A stretch of 64,000 bases of DNA from Zhouia spongiae. GTDB lineage: Bacteria > Bacteroidota > Bacteroidia > Flavobacteriales > Flavobacteriaceae. The notes beneath the pieces were generated by a model that saw only the letters and a list, made by a program, of their open reading frames with translations, had not been told where the DNA came from and searched no databases. Positions 22,594 through 31,655 of this stretch are shown here, one piece after another. The stretch lies in assembly GCF_022760175.1 (NCBI RefSeq), contig NZ_CP094326.1:806001-870000 (forward strand). Reading direction: 5' to 3'. A program made the translations under genes and the position numbers. Position 1 is the stretch's first letter. The number at the start of each line of letters is the position of its first letter.

Positions 22594-23258
22594 TGCTACT
22601 CGAAGTTTCTGGTCTAACAAAGTCCTTTGGACAAAAACCCATTATATCCGACATTTCATTCACATGCAAAACAGCTGAAATTTTAGGTGTTTTTGGCAAA
22701 AACGGCAGCGGAAAATCAACACTGTTAAAAACCATCTACGGTACTTTAAATGCTAACAGTATTAATATAAGCATTGACGGCAAAAGTATTTCGCCAAAAA
22801 ATATCATCCCATCAAAATTAATCAGCTATTTACCACAAGGTTCCTTTTTACCAAAAGAACTAAAAGTCCGCCATGCAATTCCTCTGTTTTATAAAGGTGA
22901 TAAACAAGATAAAATATTCTACGCCCCAAGGGTTTCCTCTTTTGAAAACAAGAAAACGGGGCAACTGTCTATGGGCGAACTTAGATATTTGGAAACGTTA
23001 CTCATAGCCCACCTGGGGCATCCTTTTTTACTTCTCGACGAACCTTTTTCAATGGTAGAACCCTTGTTTAAAGAACTCATCAAAGAATTATTTCTGGAAC
23101 TAAAATCAAAAAAAGGAATCATCGTAACCGATCATTATTACAGGGACGTCCTTGAAATTACAGATCGAAACTTCCTGTTGCGTGAGGGCAAAAAAATCGA
23201 CATCAACAATACCTCGGATCTGACGACTAATGGTTACCTTAATTCAGAAGACAGTTAG
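22593..23258 (+). CDS. ABC transporter ATP-binding protein without a conventional permease
   Basis: ATPase of 221 residues with the full motif set: Walker A GKNGSGKST at 35-43, Q-loop PQG at 81-83, a variant signature LSMGE at 125-129, Walker B FLLLDE at 145-150 and switch H181. The DNA around it holds no standard permease; the only membrane partner is the 91-residue protein encoded just before, with overlapping start and stop codons. The ATPase is shorter than usual between Q-loop and signature. Possible roles are export of a small lipid or peptide, or a regulatory ATPase. The gene end overlaps mfd (opposite strand) by 4 bp. Confidence 0.85.
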   Translation: MLLEVSGLTKSFGQKPIISDISFTCKTAEILGVFGKNGSGKSTLLKTIYGTLNANSINISIDGKSISPKNIIPSKLISYLPQGSFLPKELKVRHAIPLFYKGDKQDKIFYAPRVSSFENKKTGQLSMGELRYLETLLIAHLGHPFLLLDEPFSMVEPLFKELIKELFLELKSKKGIIVTDHYYRDVLEITDRNFLLREGKKIDINNTSDLTTNGYLNSEDS

Positions 23259-26200
23259 ACAACTTCTTTCTGCGCCATAAATTTGCTTAACATGGATAAA
23301 GCTTTGTCAACAGATTTTACATGATCAAACGTTAGCAACAGACGCAATCCTTTACGGGTTTCCTTCTCTTTCATTTTACATAACCCGGGATGTAACTGCA
23401 CAAACTGAAGCACGTGTCGGAAAGCCTTACTTTGATAAAACGCACTTTGCTGGTCTGAAATAAAATATCCGATCATTTTACCTTGCTTCATCACAACTCT
23501 TTCAAGTCCCATCTTACTTGCCAGCCATTTAATACGGACACTGTTCAGTAAGTCGACAGCTTCTTCCGGCAGTGGACCAAACCTGTCTTCCAGCCTGCTT
23601 TGATATACATTAAGTTTCTCTTCAGTATCAATATTACTCAATTCATTGTAAAGATGCAATCGCTCCGTGATACTGTTGATATAATCATCAGGGAAGAGTA
23701 GTTCAAAATCCGTATCAATCTGTATTTCTTTCACATATTCCTTATCCTCTTTGTCTTCAGGATACAACTCTTTAAACTCATTTTCTTTAAGTTCCTCAAT
23801 AGCTTCATTCAATATTTTCTGATACGTGTCGAATCCTATCTCAGTAATAAAACCGCTTTGTTCGCCACCTAAAAGATCACCTGCTCCTCTAATTTCAAGA
23901 TCTTTCATGGCTATATTAAACCCGCTACCCAATTCAGTAAATTGTTCTAAGGCCTGAATTCGTTTACGGGCATCATCCGTCATCGCAGAATACGGAGGCG
24001 TAATAAAATAACAAAATGCTTTCTTATTACTACGACCGACCCTTCCTCGCATCTGATGCAGATCTGACAACCCGAAATTATTGGCATTATTGATAAAAAT
24101 GGTATTGGCATTAGGTACATCGAGACCACTTTCTATAATCGTCGTGGATACCAACACATCAAATTCGCCATTCATAAACGACAGCATTAATTGCTCCAGC
24201 TTTTTTCCTTCCATCTGACCGTGTCCTATTCCAACTTTGGCATCAGGGACCAATCGCTGAATCATTCCGGCTACTTCCTTGATGTTTTCTATCCGGTTAT
24301 GGATAAAAAACACCTGCCCGCCACGCTGGATCTCATATGAAACCGCATCTCTGATCACTTCTTCAGAAAACCGGATAACCTGACTTTCTATCGGATATCT
24401 ATTTGGCGGAGGTGTATTAATTACCGAAAGGTCGCGTGCAGCCATCAGGCTAAACTGAAGAGTTCTTGGAATCGGTGTTGCAGTAAGCGTCAGAACGTCT
24501 ACATTTTCCTTTAACGTTTTCAGCTTGTCTTTTACAGCCACCCCGAATTTCTGCTCCTCATCAACGATCAACAACCCAAGATTTTTAAACTTCACCTTCG
24601 CATTGGTTAGCTGATGTGTTCCGATAACAATATCTATCTTTCCTTCCTCCAGCTGTTCCAGCACCTCCCTTTTTTCCTTGGCAGTCCTGAACCTGTTCAG
24701 GTAATCGATTGCCACAGGAAATCCTTTTAAGCGTTCTGTAAAAGTTTTATAGTGCTGAAACGCCAGGATGGTAGTCGGCACCAGAATTGCCACTTGCTTC
24801 CCGTTATCTACCGCTTTAAAAGCAGCACGAATCGCCACTTCCGTTTTACCAAAACCTACATCGCCACAAACCAGACGATCCATCGGCTGTACACTTTCCA
24901 TATCGGCCTTTACATCTTCGGTAGCTTTACTTTGGTCCGGGGTATCTTCATACAAGAAGGAAGCCTCTAACTCATTTTGCATATATGTATCCGGGCCATA
25001 TTGATACCCCTTTTCGGTACGACGCTTCGCATAAAGCTTAATCAGGTTAAAAGCTATTTCCTTAACCCTTTTCTTCGTTTTTTGCTTTAAACTTTTCCAG
25101 GCATTAGACCCTAATTTATATACTTTGGGAGGTTTTCCGTCTTTCCCGTTGTATTTTGAGATTTTATGCAGTGAATGGATACTCACATACAGAATATCCC
25201 TATCGCCGTAAATAAGCTTAATAGCCTCCTGCATTTTACCTTCTACATCGATCTTTTGCAAACCTGCAAACTTCCCAATCCCATGATCTATATGGGTTAC
25301 ATAATCACCTACTTCGAGGTTTGTCAGCTCTTTTAATGTAATAGCCTGCTTTTTCGCATATCCGTTTTTTAGGTGAAATTTATGATACCGTTCAAAAATC
25401 TGGTGGTCGGTGTAACATGCTATTTTATTTCCTTCATCTGCAAAACCCTGAAACATTGAAAACACCACTGTTTTATAATGCACTTCCCCTTCTATATCTT
25501 CAAAAATATCGTGAAAACGTTTGGCTTGCTGTTCGCTTACACAAAAGATATAATTGGTATACCCCTTTTCATGGTTTTGATTCAGGTTCTCAATCAATAA
25601 ATCGAATTGCTTGTTGAAAGATGGCTGGGGAGCCGTTTTAAACTCTACAAAATAATCGGCCTTCAATAGCGGCTGATTACTCAATTCAACCACTGAAAAA
25701 CTAAAAAGATCTCTCTTTACAGTTTCGGAAGAACAGAACAATTCGCCCGGTGTGGTACGCTTGACCTCATCAGAAAGCTGGCCAAAGGCTTGTACAGCCC
25801 TGTCAAAAAAACTATCAAGCCTTGCTGACAACAGGTCTATATCCTTAACAAACACCACTGTTTTGCCCGAAATATATTTTAAGAAACTCTCCCTGTTCTC
25901 TTCAAGCATCTTATTCTCTACATTTGGCATGATAGAGATTTTCTTTAACCTGTCAGTAGATAATTGGGTTTCTACATCAAAAGTCCTGACACTATCTACC
26001 TCATCTCCGAAAAATTCGATCCTGTATGGTTCATCATGTGAAAATGAAAATACATCAACAATCCCTCCACGGACAGAAAACTCGCCGGGTTCGGTAACAA
26101 AATCGACTCTTTTAAACTTATATTCAAAAAGGACTTCGTTGACAAAATCGAGAGACAGACGGTCTCCTACCTGCACCTTGAGGGTGTTTTTATCCAGCTC

Positions 26201-26608
26201 TTTCTTGGTTACCACCTTTTCAAACAATGCGTCGGGGTAGGTGACAATAACTGCCGGTTTTTTACGTGAGTTAATTCGGTTCAACACCTCGGCCCTGAGC
26301 AATACATTTGCATTATCGGTTTCTTCTATCTGATAAGGCCTGCGATAACTTCCCGGATAAAAAAGCACATGTTTTTCCCCGATAAGTTGTTCCAGGTCAT
26401 TCAGGTAATAAGCCGCCTCTTCTTTATCATTAAAAATTAAAAGGAAGGGTTTATCTGCCTCTTCAAAAGCATTGGCAATTACAAAAGATAACGACGACCC
26501 GACCAGTCCCTTTAAATGGGTCTTGCTTTCCGAAACGGCAATAGCCTTCCCTAGTTTTTGCTGCTGCAAAGACCGACGAAAGGTTTGCGAGATGATACTT
26601 TTACTCAC
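23255..26608 (-). CDS. mfd: Mfd transcription-repair coupling factor
   Basis: DNA translocase that removes RNA polymerase stalled at lesions and recruits UvrA. At 1117 residues it is full length. The N-terminal UvrB-like region covers about 1-350. The polymerase-interacting CarD-like domain starts near 430 (LEVGDYVTHIDHGIGKFAG). The helicase core has GDVGFGKTE near 580 (motif I), DEEQ near 683 (motif II), LTATPIPRT (III) and HQMRGRVGR (VI). The C-terminal TRCF domain that masks UvrA binding follows (FGPLPEEAVDLLN). No neighbour is functionally linked; uvrC lies 19 kb away. Convergent 4-bp overlap with the ABC gene. Confidence 0.98.
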   Translation of the reverse strand: MSKSIISQTFRRSLQQQKLGKAIAVSESKTHLKGLVGSSLSFVIANAFEEADKPFLLIFNDKEEAAYYLNDLEQLIGEKHVLFYPGSYRRPYQIEETDNANVLLRAEVLNRINSRKKPAVIVTYPDALFEKVVTKKELDKNTLKVQVGDRLSLDFVNEVLFEYKFKRVDFVTEPGEFSVRGGIVDVFSFSHDEPYRIEFFGDEVDSVRTFDVETQLSTDRLKKISIMPNVENKMLEENRESFLKYISGKTVVFVKDIDLLSARLDSFFDRAVQAFGQLSDEVKRTTPGELFCSSETVKRDLFSFSVVELSNQPLLKADYFVEFKTAPQPSFNKQFDLLIENLNQNHEKGYTNYIFCVSEQQAKRFHDIFEDIEGEVHYKTVVFSMFQGFADEGNKIACYTDHQIFERYHKFHLKNGYAKKQAITLKELTNLEVGDYVTHIDHGIGKFAGLQKIDVEGKMQEAIKLIYGDRDILYVSIHSLHKISKYNGKDGKPPKVYKLGSNAWKSLKQKTKKRVKEIAFNLIKLYAKRRTEKGYQYGPDTYMQNELEASFLYEDTPDQSKATEDVKADMESVQPMDRLVCGDVGFGKTEVAIRAAFKAVDNGKQVAILVPTTILAFQHYKTFTERLKGFPVAIDYLNRFRTAKEKREVLEQLEEGKIDIVIGTHQLTNAKVKFKNLGLLIVDEEQKFGVAVKDKLKTLKENVDVLTLTATPIPRTLQFSLMAARDLSVINTPPPNRYPIESQVIRFSEEVIRDAVSYEIQRGGQVFFIHNRIENIKEVAGMIQRLVPDAKVGIGHGQMEGKKLEQLMLSFMNGEFDVLVSTTIIESGLDVPNANTIFINNANNFGLSDLHQMRGRVGRSNKKAFCYFITPPYSAMTDDARKRIQALEQFTELGSGFNIAMKDLEIRGAGDLLGGEQSGFITEIGFDTYQKILNEAIEELKENEFKELYPEDKEDKEYVKEIQIDTDFELLFPDDYINSITERLHLYNELSNIDTEEKLNVYQSRLEDRFGPLPEEAVDLLNSVRIKWLASKMGLERVVMKQGKMIGYFISDQQSAFYQSKAFRHVLQFVQLHPGLCKMKEKETRKGLRLLLTFDHVKSVDKALSMLSKFMAQKEVV

Positions 26609-26742
26609 GTATAAAAATTTTGAACAAAGATAGAGTCCCTGTTTGCCACTTCAAAATATGGATTCCTTTTTTAACACGCTCTTAATTAATGTCAACCAAA
26701 AATATTGGGTATTTTAGCCGTTAAAATTTATTCCTCATTATT

Positions 26743-29700
26743 ATGATTCACTATTGCAATAAAGCTGTAATTCTTAGCCTATTGATCATCCCCCTTACAT
26801 TTTTCGCACAGAACAATGAAAAATGGGATGTGAATAAGCCTTCAGACTGGAAACTTAAAGAACATACATTTACCACAAACGAAGGTACCTGGATGAATTT
26901 AGATGTAAGTCCGGATGGAAAGTCAATTGTCTTCGATATGTTAGGTGACATTTACCTCATACCGGTCTCCGGGGGAAAGGCGAAGGCATTAAGAACCGGT
27001 TTAGCTTATGAAGTACAGCCCCGGTTTTCTCCGGATGGCAAACAGATTTCCTTTACCAGCGATGCCGGCGGAGGCGATAATATCTGGATCATGGATACAG
27101 ATGGAAAAAATGCCAGGCAAATCACCAAAGAAAGCTTCAGATTGTTAAATAATGCCGTTTGGACTCCTGACGGAAACTACCTTGTTGCCAGAAAACATTT
27201 TACTTCCGGACGTTCTTTAGGAGCCGGCGAAATGTGGCAATACCACATAACAGGGGGCAGTGGATTTCAACTTACCAAAAGGAAGAACGACCAGCAGGAT
27301 GTAAACGAACCTTCTGTTTCTCCGGATGGCAGATACCTGTATTTTTCAGAAGACATGGCCCCGGGAGGTGCTTTCGAATACAACAGAGATCCCAATAAAC
27401 AGATTTATGTAATTAAACGTTACGATTTGGAAACAGGTGAAATTAAAACCGTCACCGGAGGACCGGGTGGAGCCGCCAGGCCTGCCATTTCCAGAGATGG
27501 AAAAAAACTAGCCTTCATAAAACGTGTAAGAACAAAATCGGTTCTTTATATACACGATTTGGAAACCAGAGAGGAATGGCCTGTGTATGATAATCTTAGT
27601 AAGGACCAGCAGACGGCATGGGCTATTTTTGGCGTTTATCCGAATATTAGCTGGATGCCTGATAATGAAGAAATTGTTTTTTGGGCAAAAGGAAAACTTC
27701 ATAAGGTAAACATCAAATCTACTGAAGTGACGGAAATACCTTTTACTGTAAATGCTGATATTAAAATTGCAGAAACAGTTCATTTTAACAATTCAATCCC
27801 GGATAAAGATTTCACAGTCAGAGTAATCAAAGACGCTAAAACATCGCCAGATGGGAAGACTCTGGTATTTAGCGCCGTAGGGCACATCTGGAGCAAAAAG
27901 CTACCAAACGGAAAACCACAAAGATTAACAACCAATGATACGGATTTTGAATTTGAACCGTCATTTTCTCCAGACGGAAATGAAATTGTTTACGTAACCT
28001 GGAACGATGAAAACCTTGGAGCGATATACAAAACAAACACTTCAAAAGTTGGTAATCCGGTAAAATTAACCTCGCAAAAAGGTATCTATAGAACCCCCTC
28101 TTTTTCCAATGACGGAAAGACCATTGTCTTCCAAAAAGAGAACGGCAACAGCGACATGGGATATACCTATACCCTGAAATCCGGAATTTACACGATTTCT
28201 GCCAATGGAGGTGATCCGAAACATCTTGTATCAGAAGGCGCATATCCTGCCTTCGCAAGTGACAATCAACGAATTTTTTATCAGACGGGTGGTGAATACT
28301 TTGGCAACCTCACCAAATCATTAAAGAGTGTCGACCTGAACGGAAAGGACGAAAGAACACATTTAACATCTAAATACGCAAACCGGTTAGTACCAAGTCC
28401 GGACAACAAATGGATTGCATTTACCCATTTGCACAAAGCATACCTGGCACCATTGGTCATAAACGGACAAACAATTGACATCGACAACAATTCAAAAAAC
28501 ATCCCTGTTTCTCAAATCTCAAAAGACGCCGGAGTTAACCTGCATTGGTCTCCCGACAGTAAAATCATTTACTGGACTTTAGGAGAGGAGTACTTTACCA
28601 ATGAAGTGGCCGAACGATTTACGTTTCTTGATGGTTCGCCAAAAGAAATTCCTGAAATCACAACAAAAGGCACGCCGATAAACTTAAAAGTAGCTGTCGA
28701 TAAACCCAAAGGTAAAATTGCATTTACAAATGCCCGTATTATTACCATGGAAGGCGATCAGATTATTGAAAACGGAACTATTGTAATTCATAATAATAAA
28801 ATTGAAGCTGTTGGACCTTCAAGCGACATCAAAGTACCTTCTGATGCCAAGGTTTATGATGCTACCGGAAAGACCATCATGCCGGGGATCGTTGACGCGC
28901 ATGCGCATGTCGGTGGTTTCAGAAATGGTTTAAACACCCAAAAACATTGGCAGTTTTATGCCAATCTTGCCTTTGGAGTTACCACTTCTCACGATCCTTC
29001 CGCTAATACAGAAGCCATTTTCTCCTTAGCAGAACTTGTAAGAAGCGGAGAGATGGCCGGGCCTCGGATATTTTCAACAGGATTCATTTTGTATGGTGCT
29101 GATGGCGACTTCAAAGCAGTAATCAACAATCTGGAAGACGCACGTTCTGCCATCAGGCGCACAAAAGCTTTCGGAGCTCAGTCTGTTAAAAGCTACAACC
29201 AACCACGCCGCGATCAACGGCAACAAATCATGCAAGCTGCAAAAGAATACGGAATCAATGTAGTTCCTGAAGGGGGCTCTACTTTCTTTCACAACATGAC
29301 AATGATCATGGATGGTCATACAGGGGTTGAACATAATATTCCGGTTGCTCCGGTTTATAAAGACATCATTGAATTGTGGAGCAATAGCAAGGTTGGATAT
29401 ACCCCTACCCTGATTGTGAACTACGGAGGAGTGAACGGAGAGTTTTACTGGTATCAGAAAACCAATGTCTGGGAAAATAACAAATTACTGAGTTTTACCC
29501 CCAGAGGTATTATTGATTCAAGATCAAGACATCGTATGATGATCCCTGACGAAGAATACGAAAACGGCCATATTTTAACCTCAAAGGCTGTCAACACTTT
29601 GGCTGAAAATGGTGTAAAAGTAAACCTTGGTGCTCATGGACAACTCCAGGGATTAGGTGCACATTGGGAATTATGGAATATTCAGCAAGGCGGAATGAGC

Positions 29701-30033
29701 AATCTGGAAGCCTTGAAAACCGCCACCATTAATCCGGCTAACTATATCGGAGCAGGCAAATACATCGGCTCACTTAAAGCGGGAAAACTGGCCGATTTGA
29801 TTGTACTGACCGAGAACCCGTTGGAAAACATCAGAAATTCTGAATCTGTGGAGTACACAATGGTGAATGGAAGACTCTATGATACCAAAACCATGAATGA
29901 AACGGGAAATCACAATAAAGAAAGAGGAAAGTTCTACTGGGAAAACAATAAATATAATGCATCTTTTCCCTGGCATGAAGAAGCAAAAAGCTTTACCATT
30001 CCTGGTTGCGGATGTCATGTTGGACATCAATAA
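26743..30033 (+). CDS. Secreted fusion of beta-propeller and metal-dependent amidohydrolase
   Basis: Exported enzyme of 1096 residues. A signal peptide (about 1-22, ending FFAQ) precedes a TolB/PD40-type propeller (about 30-650) made of SPDGKSIVFD-like blades. The C-terminal 430 residues are an amidohydrolase of the imidazolonepropionase/prolidase type: metal ligands H720 and H722 in VDAHAHVG, further histidines in GHTGVEHN and GAHGQLQGLGAH, and the closing GKLADLIVL motif. Relatives hydrolyse cyclic amides or acyl-dipeptides. The substrate here is unknown. The C-terminus is odd: PGCGCHVGHQ, a cysteine/histidine cluster in the last ten residues. It stands alone, with a probable -7 TATTTTAG about 35 bp before the ATG. 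Confidence 0.9.
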   Translation: MIHYCNKAVILSLLIIPLTFFAQNNEKWDVNKPSDWKLKEHTFTTNEGTWMNLDVSPDGKSIVFDMLGDIYLIPVSGGKAKALRTGLAYEVQPRFSPDGKQISFTSDAGGGDNIWIMDTDGKNARQITKESFRLLNNAVWTPDGNYLVARKHFTSGRSLGAGEMWQYHITGGSGFQLTKRKNDQQDVNEPSVSPDGRYLYFSEDMAPGGAFEYNRDPNKQIYVIKRYDLETGEIKTVTGGPGGAARPAISRDGKKLAFIKRVRTKSVLYIHDLETREEWPVYDNLSKDQQTAWAIFGVYPNISWMPDNEEIVFWAKGKLHKVNIKSTEVTEIPFTVNADIKIAETVHFNNSIPDKDFTVRVIKDAKTSPDGKTLVFSAVGHIWSKKLPNGKPQRLTTNDTDFEFEPSFSPDGNEIVYVTWNDENLGAIYKTNTSKVGNPVKLTSQKGIYRTPSFSNDGKTIVFQKENGNSDMGYTYTLKSGIYTISANGGDPKHLVSEGAYPAFASDNQRIFYQTGGEYFGNLTKSLKSVDLNGKDERTHLTSKYANRLVPSPDNKWIAFTHLHKAYLAPLVINGQTIDIDNNSKNIPVSQISKDAGVNLHWSPDSKIIYWTLGEEYFTNEVAERFTFLDGSPKEIPEITTKGTPINLKVAVDKPKGKIAFTNARIITMEGDQIIENGTIVIHNNKIEAVGPSSDIKVPSDAKVYDATGKTIMPGIVDAHAHVGGFRNGLNTQKHWQFYANLAFGVTTSHDPSANTEAIFSLAELVRSGEMAGPRIFSTGFILYGADGDFKAVINNLEDARSAIRRTKAFGAQSVKSYNQPRRDQRQQIMQAAKEYGINVVPEGGSTFFHNMTMIMDGHTGVEHNIPVAPVYKDIIELWSNSKVGYTPTLIVNYGGVNGEFYWYQKTNVWENNKLLSFTPRGIIDSRSRHRMMIPDEEYENGHILTSKAVNTLAENGVKVNLGAHGQLQGLGAHWELWNIQQGGMSNLEALKTATINPANYIGAGKYIGSLKAGKLADLIVLTENPLENIRNSESVEYTMVNGRLYDTKTMNETGNHNKERGKFYWENNKYNASFPWHEEAKSFTIPGCGCHVGHQ

Positions 30034-30133
30034 CCTAAATCACAGCAAACTAACTCCGGTCATATTCGGGAAATTAAATATGCGTTATCAGGTAAATTAC
30101 ATACACTATCATGGTTAAAATCAGAAAATAACG

Positions 30134-30199
30134 TATATTTGCACCCGCCTTTACCGGAGGTAGGGGTTTCATTAAACTAATAATCGGGGTCGGGTACCC
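30134..30199 (+). promoter_or_regulatory. rpsP-rimM promoter and leader
   Basis: The -7 element TATATTTG is at 30134-30141, giving a leader of about 70 nt before the rpsP ATG at 30217. The leader is unusually G-rich for this genome and contains the palindrome GGGTACCC (30192-30199), plus CCTTTACC facing GGTAGGGG near 30150. It may fold into a ribosomal-protein autoregulatory leader; I do not recognise a named class. Confidence 0.6.
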
Positions 30200-30216
30200 T
30201 AAAATTAATTCGCATT

Positions 30217-30771
30217 ATGCCAGTTAAAATCAGATTACAAAGACACGGTAGAAAAGGAAAACCTTTTTACTGGGTAGTAGCTGCGGATAGCCGCGCTAAA
30301 AGAGATGGTAAATTCTTAGAAAAACTGGGAACTTACAATCCAAACACTAACCCTGCTCAAATTGAGCTGGATGTAGATTCTTCCGTAAAGTGGTTACAGA
30401 ATGGTGCTCAACCAAGCGACACCGCAAGAAGAATCCTTTCTTACAAGGGTGTACTTTTAAAGCATCACTTACTTGGTGGTGTAGCTAAAGGCGCTTTAAC
30501 TGAAGAGCAAGCTCAAGCTAAATTTGAAGCTTGGTTAGAAGAAAAAGCCGGAAAAGTTGATGCTAAGAAAGACGATCTAGCTAAAGCAAAAGAAGATGCT
30601 AAAGCAAAAGCTCTTGAAGCTGAAAAAGAAGTAAACGAGAAGCGTAAAGCTGCTCAAGCTGAATCAGAGGCAGAAGCCAATACTGAAGAAGCTACAGAAG
30701 ACACGGTTGCTGAAGCTACAGAAGAAGCTCCAGCTGCAGAAACTGATGAAAACAAAGAAGCGGAAGCTTAA
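30217..30771 (+). CDS. rpsP: 30S ribosomal protein S16 with long acidic tail
   Basis: Small-subunit assembly protein. The core is within the first 80 residues: MPVKIRLQRHGRKGKPFYWV, ADSRAKRDGKFLEKLGTYNP, and WLQNGAQPSDTARRIL. Typical S16 has 80-90 residues; this one has 184. The extra part is helical and low-complexity, rich in Ala, Glu and Lys, first basic and mixed (KAKEDAKAKALEAEKE) and then strongly acidic (about 150-184). Such extensions occur in Bacteroidota S16 proteins. Codon use there is repetitive (gct, gaa, aaa). It is 9 bp upstream of rimM, the conserved order. Confidence 0.98.
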   Translation: MPVKIRLQRHGRKGKPFYWVVAADSRAKRDGKFLEKLGTYNPNTNPAQIELDVDSSVKWLQNGAQPSDTARRILSYKGVLLKHHLLGGVAKGALTEEQAQAKFEAWLEEKAGKVDAKKDDLAKAKEDAKAKALEAEKEVNEKRKAAQAESEAEANTEEATEDTVAEATEEAPAAETDENKEAEA

Positions 30772-30780
30772 ACAAATTGC

Positions 30781-31305
30781 ATGAGAAAAGAAGAATGCTT
30801 CTATCTCGGTAAGATTGTTAAAAAATTTAGTTTTAAAGGTGAAGTCCTTGTCAAATTAGACACCGATGAGCCTGAACTATACGAAAATCTGGAATCAGTG
30901 TTTATTGCTCATGGCAATAACCTGGTTCCTTTTTTTATCGAACAATCTTCCCTACAGAAATCAAACCTGCTTCGTCTAAAACTGGAAGAGGTAGACACGG
31001 AGGCTGATGCCGATGCTCTTATGAAATCGGAATTGTACCTCCCGCTGGAGTTTTTACCCAAGCTAACAGGAAACCAGTTCTATTATCATGAAATCATAGG
31101 TTTTACCATTGAAGATCAAAATTATGGTATTGTAGGCACTATTACGGGTGTAAATGACACTACCTCGCAAGCTCTCTTTGAGATCGACAGAGACGGGAAA
31201 GAAATTTTAATCCCTGTAAATGATAAATTCATTATAGAGATTGATCGTAACAATAAAAAAATTATTGTCAACACCCCGGAGGGATTGATTGATCTTTATC
31301 TATAA
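30781..31305 (+). CDS. rimM: RimM ribosome maturation factor
   Basis: Binds S19 and helps assembly of the 30S head. The 174-residue protein has the N-terminal barrel (ECFYLGKIVKKFSFKGEVLVKLDTDEP), a linker, then the PRC-barrel (FYYHEIIGFTIEDQNYGIVGTITGV, with EILIPVNDKFIIEID). Length and domain order are normal. It follows rpsP by 9 bp; in many bacteria trmD and rplS come next, but here a 350-bp intergenic region with repeats follows. Confidence 0.96.
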   Translation: MRKEECFYLGKIVKKFSFKGEVLVKLDTDEPELYENLESVFIAHGNNLVPFFIEQSSLQKSNLLRLKLEEVDTEADADALMKSELYLPLEFLPKLTGNQFYYHEIIGFTIEDQNYGIVGTITGVNDTTSQALFEIDRDGKEILIPVNDKFIIEIDRNNKKIIVNTPEGLIDLYL

Positions 31306-31519
31306 CAAATTCCAATTTTCAAGCGCCAAATTCCAAAAGGACTTATCTTTTTGCAAAGGATTGTAGGTTTTTTGGTTGAGAAGCTTCCAAATAGTATTTC
31401 CAACAGGAAAGATGAATTAAGAAAAATACTTTCAGCTATTATTCTAAAAACAGAATAATTGAATTTTGAAATTTATAATTTTTAAACTTTTTTACTCGAT
31501 AATCGAGATTTAAATGCTC

Positions 31520-31572
31520 CGACGCTTGTCCTTGTGAAATGTTCCTAAAGGAATTTCATAGGGCTTACGTCG
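31520..31572 (+). repeat. Dispersed imperfect hairpin element, copy 1
   Basis: Ends CGACG/CGTCG (31520-31524, 31568-31572) close a long imperfect stem whose inside includes TGAAAT/ATTTCA and a TTCC..GGAA core. The flanking TTTAAATG plus ACGCTTGTCC and the closing CTTACGT match the element at 53788-53846 (TTTAAATG, ACGCCTGTCC, CTTGCGT), so the two are diverged copies of one family. Confidence 0.6.
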
Positions 31573-31628
31573 AAATGTTTTTTAGGTTTTCCTTTTAATG
31601 CCTCGTGGGCTTGCCCCGAGGTCGTTTA
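31573..31628 (-). repeat. Dispersed hairpin repeat, copy A
   Basis: Read on the minus strand this matches the stretch 38733-38794 almost base for base: TAAACGACCTCGG is identical in both, followed by (G/A)GCAAGC(C/T)CAC and GCATTAAAA, then GGAAAA and CTAAAAA. In this copy the core is a strong hairpin CCTCG-GGGC/GCCC-CGAGG (31601-31621). Confidence 0.75.
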
Positions 31629-31655
31629 CCTGGAATTTAATATTTGAAATTTTTC

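Larger units (their letters stand above)
31306..31655. other. 350-bp intergenic region carrying two repeat elements
   Basis: Between rimM and trmN6 there is no credible gene. The first 190 bp are A+T-rich with no clear structure. From 31510 onward two hairpin elements occur, one at 31520-31572 and one at 31573-31628, each with a relative elsewhere in the window. The trmN6 ATG follows 28 bp after the second. Confidence 0.7.

Noticed and set aside
25752-26240. 162-codon plus-strand open frame opposite mfd
   Set aside because: Serine-rich antisense shadow inside mfd with no start context or homologous pattern.
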